A model generated the notes under the pieces. That model did no database searches. It saw only the letters and a program-made list of their open reading frames with translations, and was not told the DNA's origin. Below, one piece after another: positions 25,148 through 33,395 of a stretch of DNA of 64,000 nucleotides. Where the stretch lies: the NCBI RefSeq assembly GCF_001542405.1, contig NZ_LNCD01000145.1:112070-176069 (forward strand). Direction: 5' to 3'. A program made the translations under genes and the position numbers. Numbering within the stretch: the stretch's first letter is position 1; each line of letters begins with the position of its first letter. Source of the stretch: Rhizobium altiplani (GTDB taxonomy: Bacteria > Pseudomonadota > Alphaproteobacteria > Rhizobiales > Rhizobiaceae).

Positions 25148-25996
25148 ATGGCCAAGCGGATCGAGAACTTTGCAGAAATCACCAGCCACTACGACGCGGT
25201 GTTCTGCGATGTCTGGGGCGTCTTGCACAATGGAGTCGATCCCTTTCCCAAGGCGGCTGCGGCGCTGGAAGCAGCGCGCGGCGAGGGGCTAACCGTCGTT
25301 CTCATCACCAATTCGCCGCGCATCGCTCCGCAGGTCGTGACGCAGCTTCGCCAGATCGGCATCCAGGATGGCGCCTATGACCGCATCGTCACATCGGGCG
25401 ACGTCACGCGGGGCCTGATCGCCGAGGGTCCGAAGAAGGTATTTCTGCTTGGACCGGATCGCGACGAGGCGATCATCGAGGGCCTTGGTGTCGAGCGCGT
25501 CGAGGCCAAGGATGCGGACTCGGTCGTCTGCACGGGCTTCTTCGACGACGAAACCGAGACCCCGGAAGACTACACCAAGTTGCTGAAGGCATTTCAGGCG
25601 CGTGGCGTGCCGATGATCTGTGCCAATCCCGATCTGGTTGTCGAGCGCGGCCACAAGATCATCCCCTGCGCCGGCGCGATGGCGGCGTATTACAATCAGC
25701 TCGGTGGCCAAACGCGCATTGCCGGCAAGCCGCACAAGCCGATCTACGAGGCCGTGCTATCTGCCGCCCGCGAAGCCCACGGGGACTTTCCGCTGAACCG
25801 TGTGCTTGCGATCGGAGACGGTATGCCGACCGATGTTCGCGGCGCTCTCGATTACGGGCTTGATCTCCTCTATATCAGCGGCGGCATCCACGCGACGGAA
25901 TATACGCTGAATGGAGTGACCGACGAGGCGGTCCTCACCGCCTATCTGGAGCGCGAAAGAGCGACGCCGATGTGGTGGATGCCCCGCCTCGCATAA
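25148..25996 (+). CDS. HAD-IIA family hydrolase (TIGR01459 type)
   Basis: This 282-residue HAD phosphatase has motif I FCDVWGVLHNG (the second aspartate is replaced by tryptophan, as in this subfamily), motif II in VLITNSPR, a capped middle, lysine in GKPHKPIYE, and motif IV AIGDGMPTDVRGA. It belongs to the NagD-like class whose substrates are often unknown phosphoglycolate-like or sugar phosphates. It is followed 27 bases later by ribF and may share its transcript. Confidence 0.9.
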   Translation: MAKRIENFAEITSHYDAVFCDVWGVLHNGVDPFPKAAAALEAARGEGLTVVLITNSPRIAPQVVTQLRQIGIQDGAYDRIVTSGDVTRGLIAEGPKKVFLLGPDRDEAIIEGLGVERVEAKDADSVVCTGFFDDETETPEDYTKLLKAFQARGVPMICANPDLVVERGHKIIPCAGAMAAYYNQLGGQTRIAGKPHKPIYEAVLSAAREAHGDFPLNRVLAIGDGMPTDVRGALDYGLDLLYISGGIHATEYTLNGVTDEAVLTAYLERERATPMWWMPRLA

Positions 25997-26023
25997 CGAG
26001 CCTCGCAAGAGAAAAGCCAGCCG

Positions 26024-27007
26024 ATGACCGTTTTTCACCGCAACGAAACCCGCGAACCCCTGCCGGCCCATCTGCATGGCGGCGTGATTGCCATCGGCAA
26101 CTTCGACGGTGTGCATCGGGGCCATCAGTCCGTGCTCAACCGGGCCTTGGAGATATCGAGGCAGCGGGGCATTCCGGCACTGGTCCTGACGTTTGAGCCA
26201 CATCCCCGCACTGTCTTCCGCCCGGAGCAGCCGGTCTTTCGCTTGACGCCGGCGCCGCTCAAGGCGCGCATCCTCGAAGCGATCGGCTTCAATGCCGTCA
26301 TCGAATATCCCTTCGACCGGGAGTTCTCACAGCGCTCGGCGGACGATTTCATCCATTCGATCCTCAAGGATTGGCTCAGCGCATCCGAGGTCGTGACCGG
26401 CTTCAACTTTCATTTCGGCCGCAGCCGGGAAGGCGGCCCGGCCTTCCTGATGGATGCCGGCCAGAAATACGGCTTTGGCGTGACGCTGATCGACGCGTTT
26501 CGTGACGAGAATACCGACGTCGTCTCCTCGAGCCACGTTCGCGAATTGCTGAGGGATGGCAATGTCAGCGAGGCGGCGGCGATGCTCGGCTATCACTATA
26601 CGGTGGAAGCGGAAGTCATCGGCGGCGAGAAGCTTGGCCGTCAGCTCGGCTTTCCGACCGCGAATATGCGGTTGCCCGCCGAAGCAGACATTCAGGCGGG
26701 CATCTATGCCGTGCGCTTCCGCCTTGCCGATGGCACGCTCTATGATGGTGTCGCCAGCTACGGTCGCCGACCGACGGTCACCGACAATGGCGCGCCACTG
26801 CTCGAAACGTATCTCTTCGATTTCAGCGGCGACCTCTACGGGCAGCTCTGCTCCGTGTCCTTCCTCGGCTATCTGCGCCCGGAACTGAAGTTCGATGGCC
26901 TCGACCCCCTCGTGGAGCAGATGAACCGCGACAAGGAGGAGGCGAGTGCGCTGCTGACAGGCGTACAGCCGCTCGGCGAGCTCGACCGCAAGATCTGCTT
27001 CGCCTGA
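26024..27007 (+). CDS. ribF: Bifunctional riboflavin kinase / FMN adenylyltransferase
   Basis: This 327-residue enzyme converts riboflavin to FMN and FAD. The N-terminal nucleotidyltransferase domain has GNFDGVHRGHQSVL (the HIGH-like HRGH) and VVTGFNFHFGRSREGG. The C-terminal riboflavin kinase domain begins around residue 190 with GRQLGFPTANM and includes PTVTDNGAPLLETYLFDF. Both domains are complete. It follows a HAD hydrolase gene on the same strand, and the mctP region begins 133 bases later. Confidence 0.95.
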   Translation: MTVFHRNETREPLPAHLHGGVIAIGNFDGVHRGHQSVLNRALEISRQRGIPALVLTFEPHPRTVFRPEQPVFRLTPAPLKARILEAIGFNAVIEYPFDREFSQRSADDFIHSILKDWLSASEVVTGFNFHFGRSREGGPAFLMDAGQKYGFGVTLIDAFRDENTDVVSSSHVRELLRDGNVSEAAAMLGYHYTVEAEVIGGEKLGRQLGFPTANMRLPAEADIQAGIYAVRFRLADGTLYDGVASYGRRPTVTDNGAPLLETYLFDFSGDLYGQLCSVSFLGYLRPELKFDGLDPLVEQMNRDKEEASALLTGVQPLGELDRKICFA

Positions 27008-27140
27008 AGGTTCAGACGCTTTCGAAAATTGCGGCCCTTTCGGGACGACGGCCGTTGCCGTGTGGGGGCAGGGGTCTATGTCATCTGTTTGATTAGACGC
27101 GGATTCGCTGCGCCCCCAAGCACCGAAAGGCAATCATCAA

Positions 27141-27338
27141 ATGGATAAAAGGTTTGGAACAGCAGCCTGCTGGCTGCTCATCATTCCCTATATCGGGCTC
27201 CTTTGGGTTCCCTTCTACAACTTTCACGACCCGGTTCTCTTCGGTTTCCCATTCTTCTACTGGTATCAGCTCGCCTGGGTGCCGGTTACCGCTTTCCTGA
27301 CCTGGATCGCCTACCGGAGCATGCGCAATGACGACTGA
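27141..27338 (+). CDS. DUF3311 small membrane protein, partner of the symporter
   Basis: This 65-residue protein has two hydrophobic segments (ACWLLIIPYIGLLWVPFYNF and FYWYQLAWVPVTAFLTWIAY) separated by a short loop with NFHDPVLFGFPFF. It matches the DUF3311 family, whose genes lie directly upstream of SSF symporter genes in many bacteria. Its reading frame overlaps the symporter start by 11 bases, so the two are translationally coupled. It probably acts as a small subunit or stabiliser of the permease. A GAAAGG sequence precedes the ATG. Confidence 0.88.
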   Translation: MDKRFGTAACWLLIIPYIGLLWVPFYNFHDPVLFGFPFFYWYQLAWVPVTAFLTWIAYRSMRNDD

Positions 27339-28803
27339 ACTCAACACCACCGCGCTTGCCGTCTTCGTTTTCTTCTTCGTGCTCGTCACGGTGATGGGGT
27401 TTGTCGCCACCCACTGGCGAAGGCCGAAGACGCTTGCCCATATCGACGAGTGGGGCCTTGGTGGCCGCAGCTTCGGCATCTGGATCACCTGGTTTCTGGT
27501 CGGCGGCGACTTCTACACTGCCTACACGGTCATCGCTGTTCCGGCGCTGGTCTATACGGTTGGCGCCTACGGTTTCTTCGCGCTGCCCTACACCATTATT
27601 GTCTATCCCTTCGTCTTCATGGTCATGCCGCTCCTTTGGCAGCGGGCGAAAGACTTCGGCTACGTGACCGCCGGTGACGTGGTTCACGGCCAATTTGGTT
27701 CGCGCGGGCTGGAGCTTGCCGTCGCTGTAACCGGTGTCATCGCCACGATGCCATACATCGCGCTGCAGCTCGTCGGCATGACCGCCGCGCTGAAGGCGCT
27801 GGGGCTGCATGGCGAGGTACCGCTGGCGATCGCCTTCATTGTGCTGGCGCTCTACACCTATTCGGCCGGCCTGCGGGCGCCGGCATTGATCGCCTTCGTC
27901 AAGGATATCATGATCTACATCGTGGTGATCGCCGCCGTGGCGCTCATTCCCTCGAAGCTTGGCGGCTATGCCAATGTCTTTGCTGCCGCTGATGCCGCGT
28001 TCCAGGCAAAGGGCTCCGGCAGCCTGCTTCTTCAGCCCAACCAGTATGTCGCCTATGCGACGCTGGCCCTCGGCTCGGCGCTTGCGGCCTTCATGTATCC
28101 GCATACGCTGACTGGCATCTTCGCCTCCAACAGCGGCAACACCATCCGCAAGAATGCTGCGTTGCTGCCGGCCTATACACTGCTGCTCGGCCTTCTGGCA
28201 CTGCTCGGCTACATGGGACATGCCGCAGGCTTGAAGCTGGACAACGCCAACGATGTCGTGCCGGCGCTCTTCCAGACGCTGTTCCCGAGTTGGTTCGCGG
28301 GCTTCGCCTTCGCGGCGATTGCGATCGGCGCGCTGGTACCGGCGGCGGTGATGAGCATCGGCGCGTCCAACCTCTTCACCCGCAATTTCTGGAAGGCCTA
28401 TGTCAATCCTCAGGTGACGGATGCCGGCGAGGCAAAGGTCGCGAAGGTGACGTCGCTCGTCGTCAAGGTCGGCGCGCTTCTTGTCATCCTTTTCCTGCCG
28501 ACCCAATTCGCGCTCGACCTTCAGCTTCTCGGCGGCGTCTGGATCCTCCAGACGTTTCCGGCGCTGGTCTTCGGCCTCTACACCAATTGGTTCCGCGCGC
28601 CCGGTCTGATCGCGGGCTGGTTCGTCGGCTTCGTCGGTGGCACGCTCTTCGTCTGGATCAACGGCCTGAAACCGCTGCAGCCTGTCACGATCGGAGAGAC
28701 CTCGTTCACCGTCTATATCGGCCTGCTGGCATTGGCGTTGAACGTCATCGTCGCCGTCATCGTCAACGTGCTGATCCCGGCAAAAGTGACGGCGCGCGCC
28801 TGA
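27328..28803 (+). CDS. mctP: SSF-family monocarboxylate permease (MctP type)
   Basis: This 491-residue sodium:solute symporter has about 13 transmembrane segments. The SSF pattern GLGGRSFGIWITWFLVGGDFYTAYTV lies at residues 45-70, with the conserved AIAIGALVPAAVMSIGASNLFTRN block near 330-355. In Rhizobium the MctP permease of this family takes up lactate, pyruvate and some amino acids, and the sequence length and the DUF3311 partner fit. Substrate assignment is by homology from memory. A hairpin terminator follows. Confidence 0.88.
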   Translation: MTTELNTTALAVFVFFFVLVTVMGFVATHWRRPKTLAHIDEWGLGGRSFGIWITWFLVGGDFYTAYTVIAVPALVYTVGAYGFFALPYTIIVYPFVFMVMPLLWQRAKDFGYVTAGDVVHGQFGSRGLELAVAVTGVIATMPYIALQLVGMTAALKALGLHGEVPLAIAFIVLALYTYSAGLRAPALIAFVKDIMIYIVVIAAVALIPSKLGGYANVFAAADAAFQAKGSGSLLLQPNQYVAYATLALGSALAAFMYPHTLTGIFASNSGNTIRKNAALLPAYTLLLGLLALLGYMGHAAGLKLDNANDVVPALFQTLFPSWFAGFAFAAIAIGALVPAAVMSIGASNLFTRNFWKAYVNPQVTDAGEAKVAKVTSLVVKVGALLVILFLPTQFALDLQLLGGVWILQTFPALVFGLYTNWFRAPGLIAGWFVGFVGGTLFVWINGLKPLQPVTIGETSFTVYIGLLALALNVIVAVIVNVLIPAKVTARA

Positions 28804-28820
28804 TCGTCCCCCGAAAACAG

Positions 28821-28850
28821 AAGCCGCGGGCGGGCAAGTTCGCGGCTTTT
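28821..28850 (+). terminator. Terminator after mctP
   Basis: AAGCCGCG and CGCGGCTT form an eight-base stem with a 12-base loop, followed by TT. It lies 18 bases after the mctP stop. The following 230 bases up to ileS hold no gene that I can support. Confidence 0.65.
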
Positions 28851-29084
28851 CCATGCGATGACCTCATGGAATCCCTCTTCCTTTTCCCTGCAAAAGCGCC
28901 TATGAACCGGCGCGATGAACAAGTTCCGGCTGGCGATCACGATACGAATTATCGGCCCGGCCTTCCGCGCGCGCTAAGCGGCCGGAAGGTCCGGGTTTTC
29001 GGCGCTTGGACGACGAGCGCCTCCGTCACCAATTTTCAAGCCCGTTGCGCCCGCTCCCGTGGCGCCTAGAGACGATTGCTAGAC

Positions 29085-31991
29085 ATGACCGATACAGCCG
29101 AAAAAGTTGACTATTCGAAGACCCTCTATCTGCCGGAAACAGACTTCCCGATGCGCGCCGGTCTGCCGCAGAAGGAGCCGGAAACCGTTGCCCGCTGGCA
29201 GCAGATGGGCCTCTACAAGAAGTTGCGCGCTTCCGCCGCCGGCCGCGAAAAATTCGTGCTCCACGATGGCCCTCCCTATGCCAACGGCAACATCCACATC
29301 GGCCACGCGCTGAACAAGATCCTCAAGGACGTCATCAACCGCTCGTTCCAGATGCGCGGTTTCGACGCCAACTACGTTCCCGGCTGGGACTGCCATGGCC
29401 TCCCGATCGAATGGAAGATCGAGGAAAAGTACCGCGAGAAGGGCAAGAACAAGGACGAGGTTCCGGTCAACGAATTCCGCCAGGAATGCCGTGACTTTGC
29501 CGCCAGCTGGATCAAGGTGCAGTCGGAAGAATTCAAGCGCCTAGGCATCGAGGGAGACTTCGACAACCCCTACACCACGATGAACTTCCACGCTGAATCG
29601 CGCATCGCCGGCGAACTGCTGAAGATCGCGAAGTCCGGCCAGCTCTATCGCGGCTCCAAGCCGATCATGTGGTCGGTCGTCGAGCGCACGGCGCTCGCGG
29701 AAGCCGAAGTCGAATACGCCGATGTCGAAAGCGACATGATCTGGGTGAAGTTCCCGGTGGCTGACGGCCCCAACGAACTCAAGGACGCCTTCGTGGTGAT
29801 CTGGACGACGACGCCGTGGACGATCCCGGGCAACCGCGCGATCGCCTATTCCTCGCGGTATAGCTACGGCCTCTACGAGGTCGAAACGGCCGAGAACGAC
29901 TTCGGACCGCAGCCCGGTGAACGGTTGATCTTCGCCAAGCGTCTCGCAGAAGAGTCGGCCGCGAAGGCGAAGGTGACCCTCAAGTTCGTCCGCGATGTCG
30001 CGGCGGCGGAATTTGCCGCGATCACCTGCGCACACCCTCTGCATGGCCTTGGCGGTGGCTATCACTTTGAAGTGCCGCTCCTCGACGGCGACCATGTCAC
30101 CGACGAGACGGGCACCGGCTTCGTCCACACCGCGCCGAGCCATGGTCGCGAAGACTTTGACGCCTGGATGGACAACGCCCGGGCACTCGAAGCGCGCGGC
30201 ATTTCGTCCGCGATCCCGTTCCCGGTCGACGATGCCGGCTTCTTCACGGCCGACGCGCCCGGCTTCGGTCCGGACGCCGAGGGCGGTGCTGCTCGCGTCA
30301 TCGACGACAAGGGCAAGAAGGGCGATGCCAACGAGCGTGTCATCAAGGGGCTGATCGGTCGCCATGCGCTGTTTGCGCGCGGCCGCCTCAAGCACTCCTA
30401 TCCGCATTCCTGGCGTTCGAAGAAGCCGGTCATCTTTCGCAACACGCCGCAGTGGTTTGTCTACATGGACAAGGAACTCGGCGACGGCTCGACGCTGCGT
30501 TCGCGCGCATTGAACGCGATCGACGCAACCCGCTTTGTGCCGGGAGCCGGCCAGAACCGCCTGCGCGCCATGATCGAACAGCGGCCCGATTGGGTCCTGT
30601 CGCGTCAGCGCGCCTGGGGCGTGCCGATCTGCCTGTTCGTCGATGATGACGGCGGCATCCTGCAGGATGATGCCGTCAACGCCCGCATCCTGAAAGCCTT
30701 CGAGAACGAGGGCGCCGATGCCTGGTTCGCCAATGGTGCTCGCGAGCGCTTCCTGGGCGAGAAGGCGAATCAGCCCTGGACGCAGGTGATGGACATCCTC
30801 GATGTCTGGTTTGACTCGGGCTCGACCCACACCTTCACGCTGGAAGATCGTCCCGACCTGAAATGGCCGGCCGATGTCTATCTCGAGGGATCGGACCAGC
30901 ACCGTGGCTGGTTCCACTCGTCACTGCTGGAAAGCTGCGCGACGCGCGGCCGTGCGCCTTACAATGCCGTCGTCACCCATGGCTTCACCATGGATGAGAA
31001 GGGCGAAAAGATGTCGAAGTCCAAGGGCAACACCGTCACCCCGCAGGAGGTGATGAAGGATGCCGGCGCAGACATCCTGCGTCTTTGGGTCATGACGACG
31101 GACTATTGGGAAGACCAGCGCCTCGGCAAGGCGATCATTCAGACGAATATCGACGCCTATCGCAAGCTGCGCAACACGATCCGCTGGATGCTCGGCACGC
31201 TGGCACACGACAAGGGCGAGGTTATTGCGCTTGCCGATCTGCCGGAACTCGAGCAGCTGATGCTGCATCGTCTGGCGGAACTCGATCAGCTCGTCCGCGA
31301 AAGCTACGACGCCTTCGAGTTCAAGAAGATTGCCCGCGCGCTCATCGACTTCGCCAACGTCGAGCTGTCGGCCTTCTACTTCGACGTCCGCAAGGATGCG
31401 CTCTACTGTGATGCGCCGTCGAGCCTGCGCCGTCGTTCGGCCCTGCATGTCATTCGCACCATCTTCGAATGCATGGTGACCTGGCTGGCGCCGATGCTGC
31501 CGTTTACGACGGAAGAGGCCTGGCTGTCGCGCAATTCTTCGGCTGTATCGGTTCACCTCGAGCTGTTCCCGACCATTCCGGCCGAATGGAAGAACGAGGC
31601 ACTCGCCGAGAAGTGGAAGAAGATCCGCGCCGTTCGTACGGTCGTTACCGGCGCGTTGGAAATCGAGCGCAAGGACAAGCGCATCGGCTCTTCGCTGGAG
31701 GCTGCCCCGGTTGTCCACGTCGCCGATGCGGAGCTCCTGAAGGCACTTGAGGGTCAGGACTTCGAGGAAATCTGCATCACTTCGGGCATCGTCGTAGACA
31801 GCGCCGAAGGACCGGCAGATGCCTTCCGTCTACTCGAGGTTTCAGGTGTCAGCGTCGAGCCGAAACTGGCCGAAGGCACCAAGTGCGCTCGCTCCTGGCG
31901 GATCACCACGGATGTCGGCTCCGACCCCGCCTATCCGGACGTCTCGGCCCGTGATGCGGCTGCATTGCGCGAACTATCGGTGCAAAACTGA
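29085..31991 (+). CDS. ileS: Isoleucyl-tRNA synthetase
   Basis: This 968-residue class I synthetase charges tRNA-Ile and edits valine. The HIGH motif is in PYANGNIHIGHALNK and the KMSKS motif in EKMSKSKGN. The CP1 editing region (about residues 200-420) includes WTTTPWTIPGNRAI and GTGFVHTAPSHG with the editing aspartate in EDFDAW. The C-terminal zinc-binding cysteines of E. coli IleS are not evident. I start at MTDTAEKVDY (29085). The frame is open three codons earlier from a TTG. Confidence 0.96.
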   Translation: MTDTAEKVDYSKTLYLPETDFPMRAGLPQKEPETVARWQQMGLYKKLRASAAGREKFVLHDGPPYANGNIHIGHALNKILKDVINRSFQMRGFDANYVPGWDCHGLPIEWKIEEKYREKGKNKDEVPVNEFRQECRDFAASWIKVQSEEFKRLGIEGDFDNPYTTMNFHAESRIAGELLKIAKSGQLYRGSKPIMWSVVERTALAEAEVEYADVESDMIWVKFPVADGPNELKDAFVVIWTTTPWTIPGNRAIAYSSRYSYGLYEVETAENDFGPQPGERLIFAKRLAEESAAKAKVTLKFVRDVAAAEFAAITCAHPLHGLGGGYHFEVPLLDGDHVTDETGTGFVHTAPSHGREDFDAWMDNARALEARGISSAIPFPVDDAGFFTADAPGFGPDAEGGAARVIDDKGKKGDANERVIKGLIGRHALFARGRLKHSYPHSWRSKKPVIFRNTPQWFVYMDKELGDGSTLRSRALNAIDATRFVPGAGQNRLRAMIEQRPDWVLSRQRAWGVPICLFVDDDGGILQDDAVNARILKAFENEGADAWFANGARERFLGEKANQPWTQVMDILDVWFDSGSTHTFTLEDRPDLKWPADVYLEGSDQHRGWFHSSLLESCATRGRAPYNAVVTHGFTMDEKGEKMSKSKGNTVTPQEVMKDAGADILRLWVMTTDYWEDQRLGKAIIQTNIDAYRKLRNTIRWMLGTLAHDKGEVIALADLPELEQLMLHRLAELDQLVRESYDAFEFKKIARALIDFANVELSAFYFDVRKDALYCDAPSSLRRRSALHVIRTIFECMVTWLAPMLPFTTEEAWLSRNSSAVSVHLELFPTIPAEWKNEALAEKWKKIRAVRTVVTGALEIERKDKRIGSSLEAAPVVHVADAELLKALEGQDFEEICITSGIVVDSAEGPADAFRLLEVSGVSVEPKLAEGTKCARSWRITTDVGSDPAYPDVSARDAAALRELSVQN

Positions 31992-32026
31992 AGAATATTG
32001 CCGGGTGAATTGCCTAACGGTGGTTC

Positions 32027-32062
32027 ATCCGGTAAAAGCTGCCTGAAAATGGCCGGATTTTT
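32027..32062 (+). terminator. Weak hairpin terminator after ileS
   Basis: ATCCGG and CCGGAT form a six-base stem around a 20-base loop, followed by TTTTT. It lies 35 bases past the ileS stop. Confidence 0.5.
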
Positions 32063-32124
32063 GCGTCAGGGGGACGATTGTCCGGTAGGGCGAAGATTGC
32101 ACCGGCATGGCTGGAAGGGTTTTC

Positions 32125-32751
32125 ATGTTATCAACGCGTTGGTTCCGTTTGGGCGTCTGCCTGACCGTCGCCGTGGCAGGCGGCTCGCTGATTTCCGGCT
32201 GCGTGGGGAGCCCGCGCTACGGAACAGACAAGACCGCCATGGAACAGCTGACCGACGACATTGGTCAGTCCGTTTCTCTCACCGGCGACGGTCCGAAGAA
32301 CAAGGGCGTCAAGTACAGCGCTCGTCCGGGCCTCGTTCTGCCGTCCGCAGCAGCCAAGCAAACCCTCGCCGAGCCGCAGCAGACCATCGCCAGCAAGGAC
32401 AATCCGCAGTGGATCGAATCCCCGGAAGAAACGCGCGCCCGTCTGGTCAAGGAAGCTGACGAAAACAGCGACAACCCGAACTATCGCTCGCCGCTCGCAA
32501 GCGACAAGGTTGAAGGTGGTCGGCAAACGACTGAGGCCCAGACCAAGGCTTATCGCGAGGCTCGCGCCGCCCAGAAGGGTACCTATACAGATCGCCGCTA
32601 CATCTCGGATCCGCCAACCGAATATCGCGCGGTCGACGATCCGGCAAAGCTGGACGATCTCGGCGAACCGGAGCTGAAGAAGGCGAAGAAGAAGAAAAAG
32701 GAAGCTGCGATCGCCGGTACCGGCAAGCAGTGGTGGAATTTCCTCCAGTAA
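32125..32751 (+). CDS. Predicted lipoprotein of unknown function
   Basis: This 208-residue protein has an N-terminal hydrophobic stretch and lipobox (GGSLISGC), so the mature form is probably lipid-anchored at residue 26 or so. The rest is hydrophilic and low in complexity, with a lysine-rich run (KKAKKKKKEAA) before a tryptophan pair near the end. It has no recognised domain. I use the ATG at 32125 because GGAAGGG lies just upstream. The in-frame ATG at 32107 is less well placed. It is monocistronic with a strong terminator. Similar proteins occur in rhizobia next to ileS and tadA. Confidence 0.8.
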   Translation: MLSTRWFRLGVCLTVAVAGGSLISGCVGSPRYGTDKTAMEQLTDDIGQSVSLTGDGPKNKGVKYSARPGLVLPSAAAKQTLAEPQQTIASKDNPQWIESPEETRARLVKEADENSDNPNYRSPLASDKVEGGRQTTEAQTKAYREARAAQKGTYTDRRYISDPPTEYRAVDDPAKLDDLGEPELKKAKKKKKEAAIAGTGKQWWNFLQ

Positions 32752-32757
32752 GGTTTC

Positions 32758-32785
32758 AAGCGGGGCAGTCAGCCCCGCTTTGCTT
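32758..32785 (+). terminator. Terminator after the lipoprotein gene
   Basis: AAGCGGGGC-AGTCA-GCCCCGCTT is a nine-base perfect stem with a five-base loop, followed by TGCTTTT. It starts 6 bases beyond the stop codon. Confidence 0.88.
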
Positions 32786-32867
32786 TTGCCCACCTGTCAA
32801 TCAGCAAGGCGTCCAGAAACTGGCAGGCTAGGAAGATCCTGCGGGCGGCCCGATCTTCGTGCTCCTG

Positions 32868-33323
32868 TTACGGCATATCCCGCTTCTGCGCGAAGAATGT
32901 CCGAAGGATTTCGGCGGATGTCGTTTCCTGCAAGCCGGAATACACGTCCGGGGCGTGATGGCAGGTAGGTTGCTGGTAGAAGCGCACGCCGTTGTCGACG
33001 GCGCCACCCTTAGGGTCTTCCGCGCCATAATAGAGCCTGCGAATGCGCGCGAAGGATATGGCCGCCGCGCACATCGTACAGGGTTCCAGCGTGACGTAGA
33101 GGTCGGCGCCGGTCAGCCGTTCCTGACCAAGCTCTTCGCAAGCCATTCGAATGACGGCGACTTCGGCATGGGCGGTCACGTCGTTAAGCTCGCGCGTACG
33201 GTTGCCTGACGCGGCGACCACGGCCCCGTCAATCACCAGAACCGCTCCGATCGGCACCTCGCCGCGCTCTCGGGCGGCGCGGGCCTGGTCCAGCGCCAGC
33301 TCCATAAATTGATTTGTCTTCAC
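32868..33323 (-). CDS. tadA: tRNA-specific adenosine deaminase TadA
   Basis: This 151-residue enzyme converts adenosine-34 of tRNA-Arg(ICG) to inosine. The zinc site is complete: His52 and catalytic Glu54 in AHAEVAVI, and Cys81/Cys84 or 85 in PCTMC. The GTG at 33323 (MKTNQFMELALDQ) matches the usual family start. The frame is open much further upstream, but that part overlaps the divergent rluB gene and has no homology. It is divergent from the rluB-type gene with 72 bases between starts. Confidence 0.93.
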   Translation of the reverse strand: MKTNQFMELALDQARAARERGEVPIGAVLVIDGAVVAASGNRTRELNDVTAHAEVAVIRMACEELGQERLTGADLYVTLEPCTMCAAAISFARIRRLYYGAEDPKGGAVDNGVRFYQQPTCHHAPDVYSGLQETTSAEILRTFFAQKRDMP

Positions 33324-33395
33324 GATCCGACAATTTCCACTTAACCGCAGGGGCGCGACCTGATAGGAAGGCCCGAAAAGGCAGGCAAACAACAA

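Noticed and set aside
27286..28854. Long minus-strand frame opposite mctP
   Set aside because: Highly charged and repetitive, as expected from antisense reading of a hydrophobic gene, with no domain.
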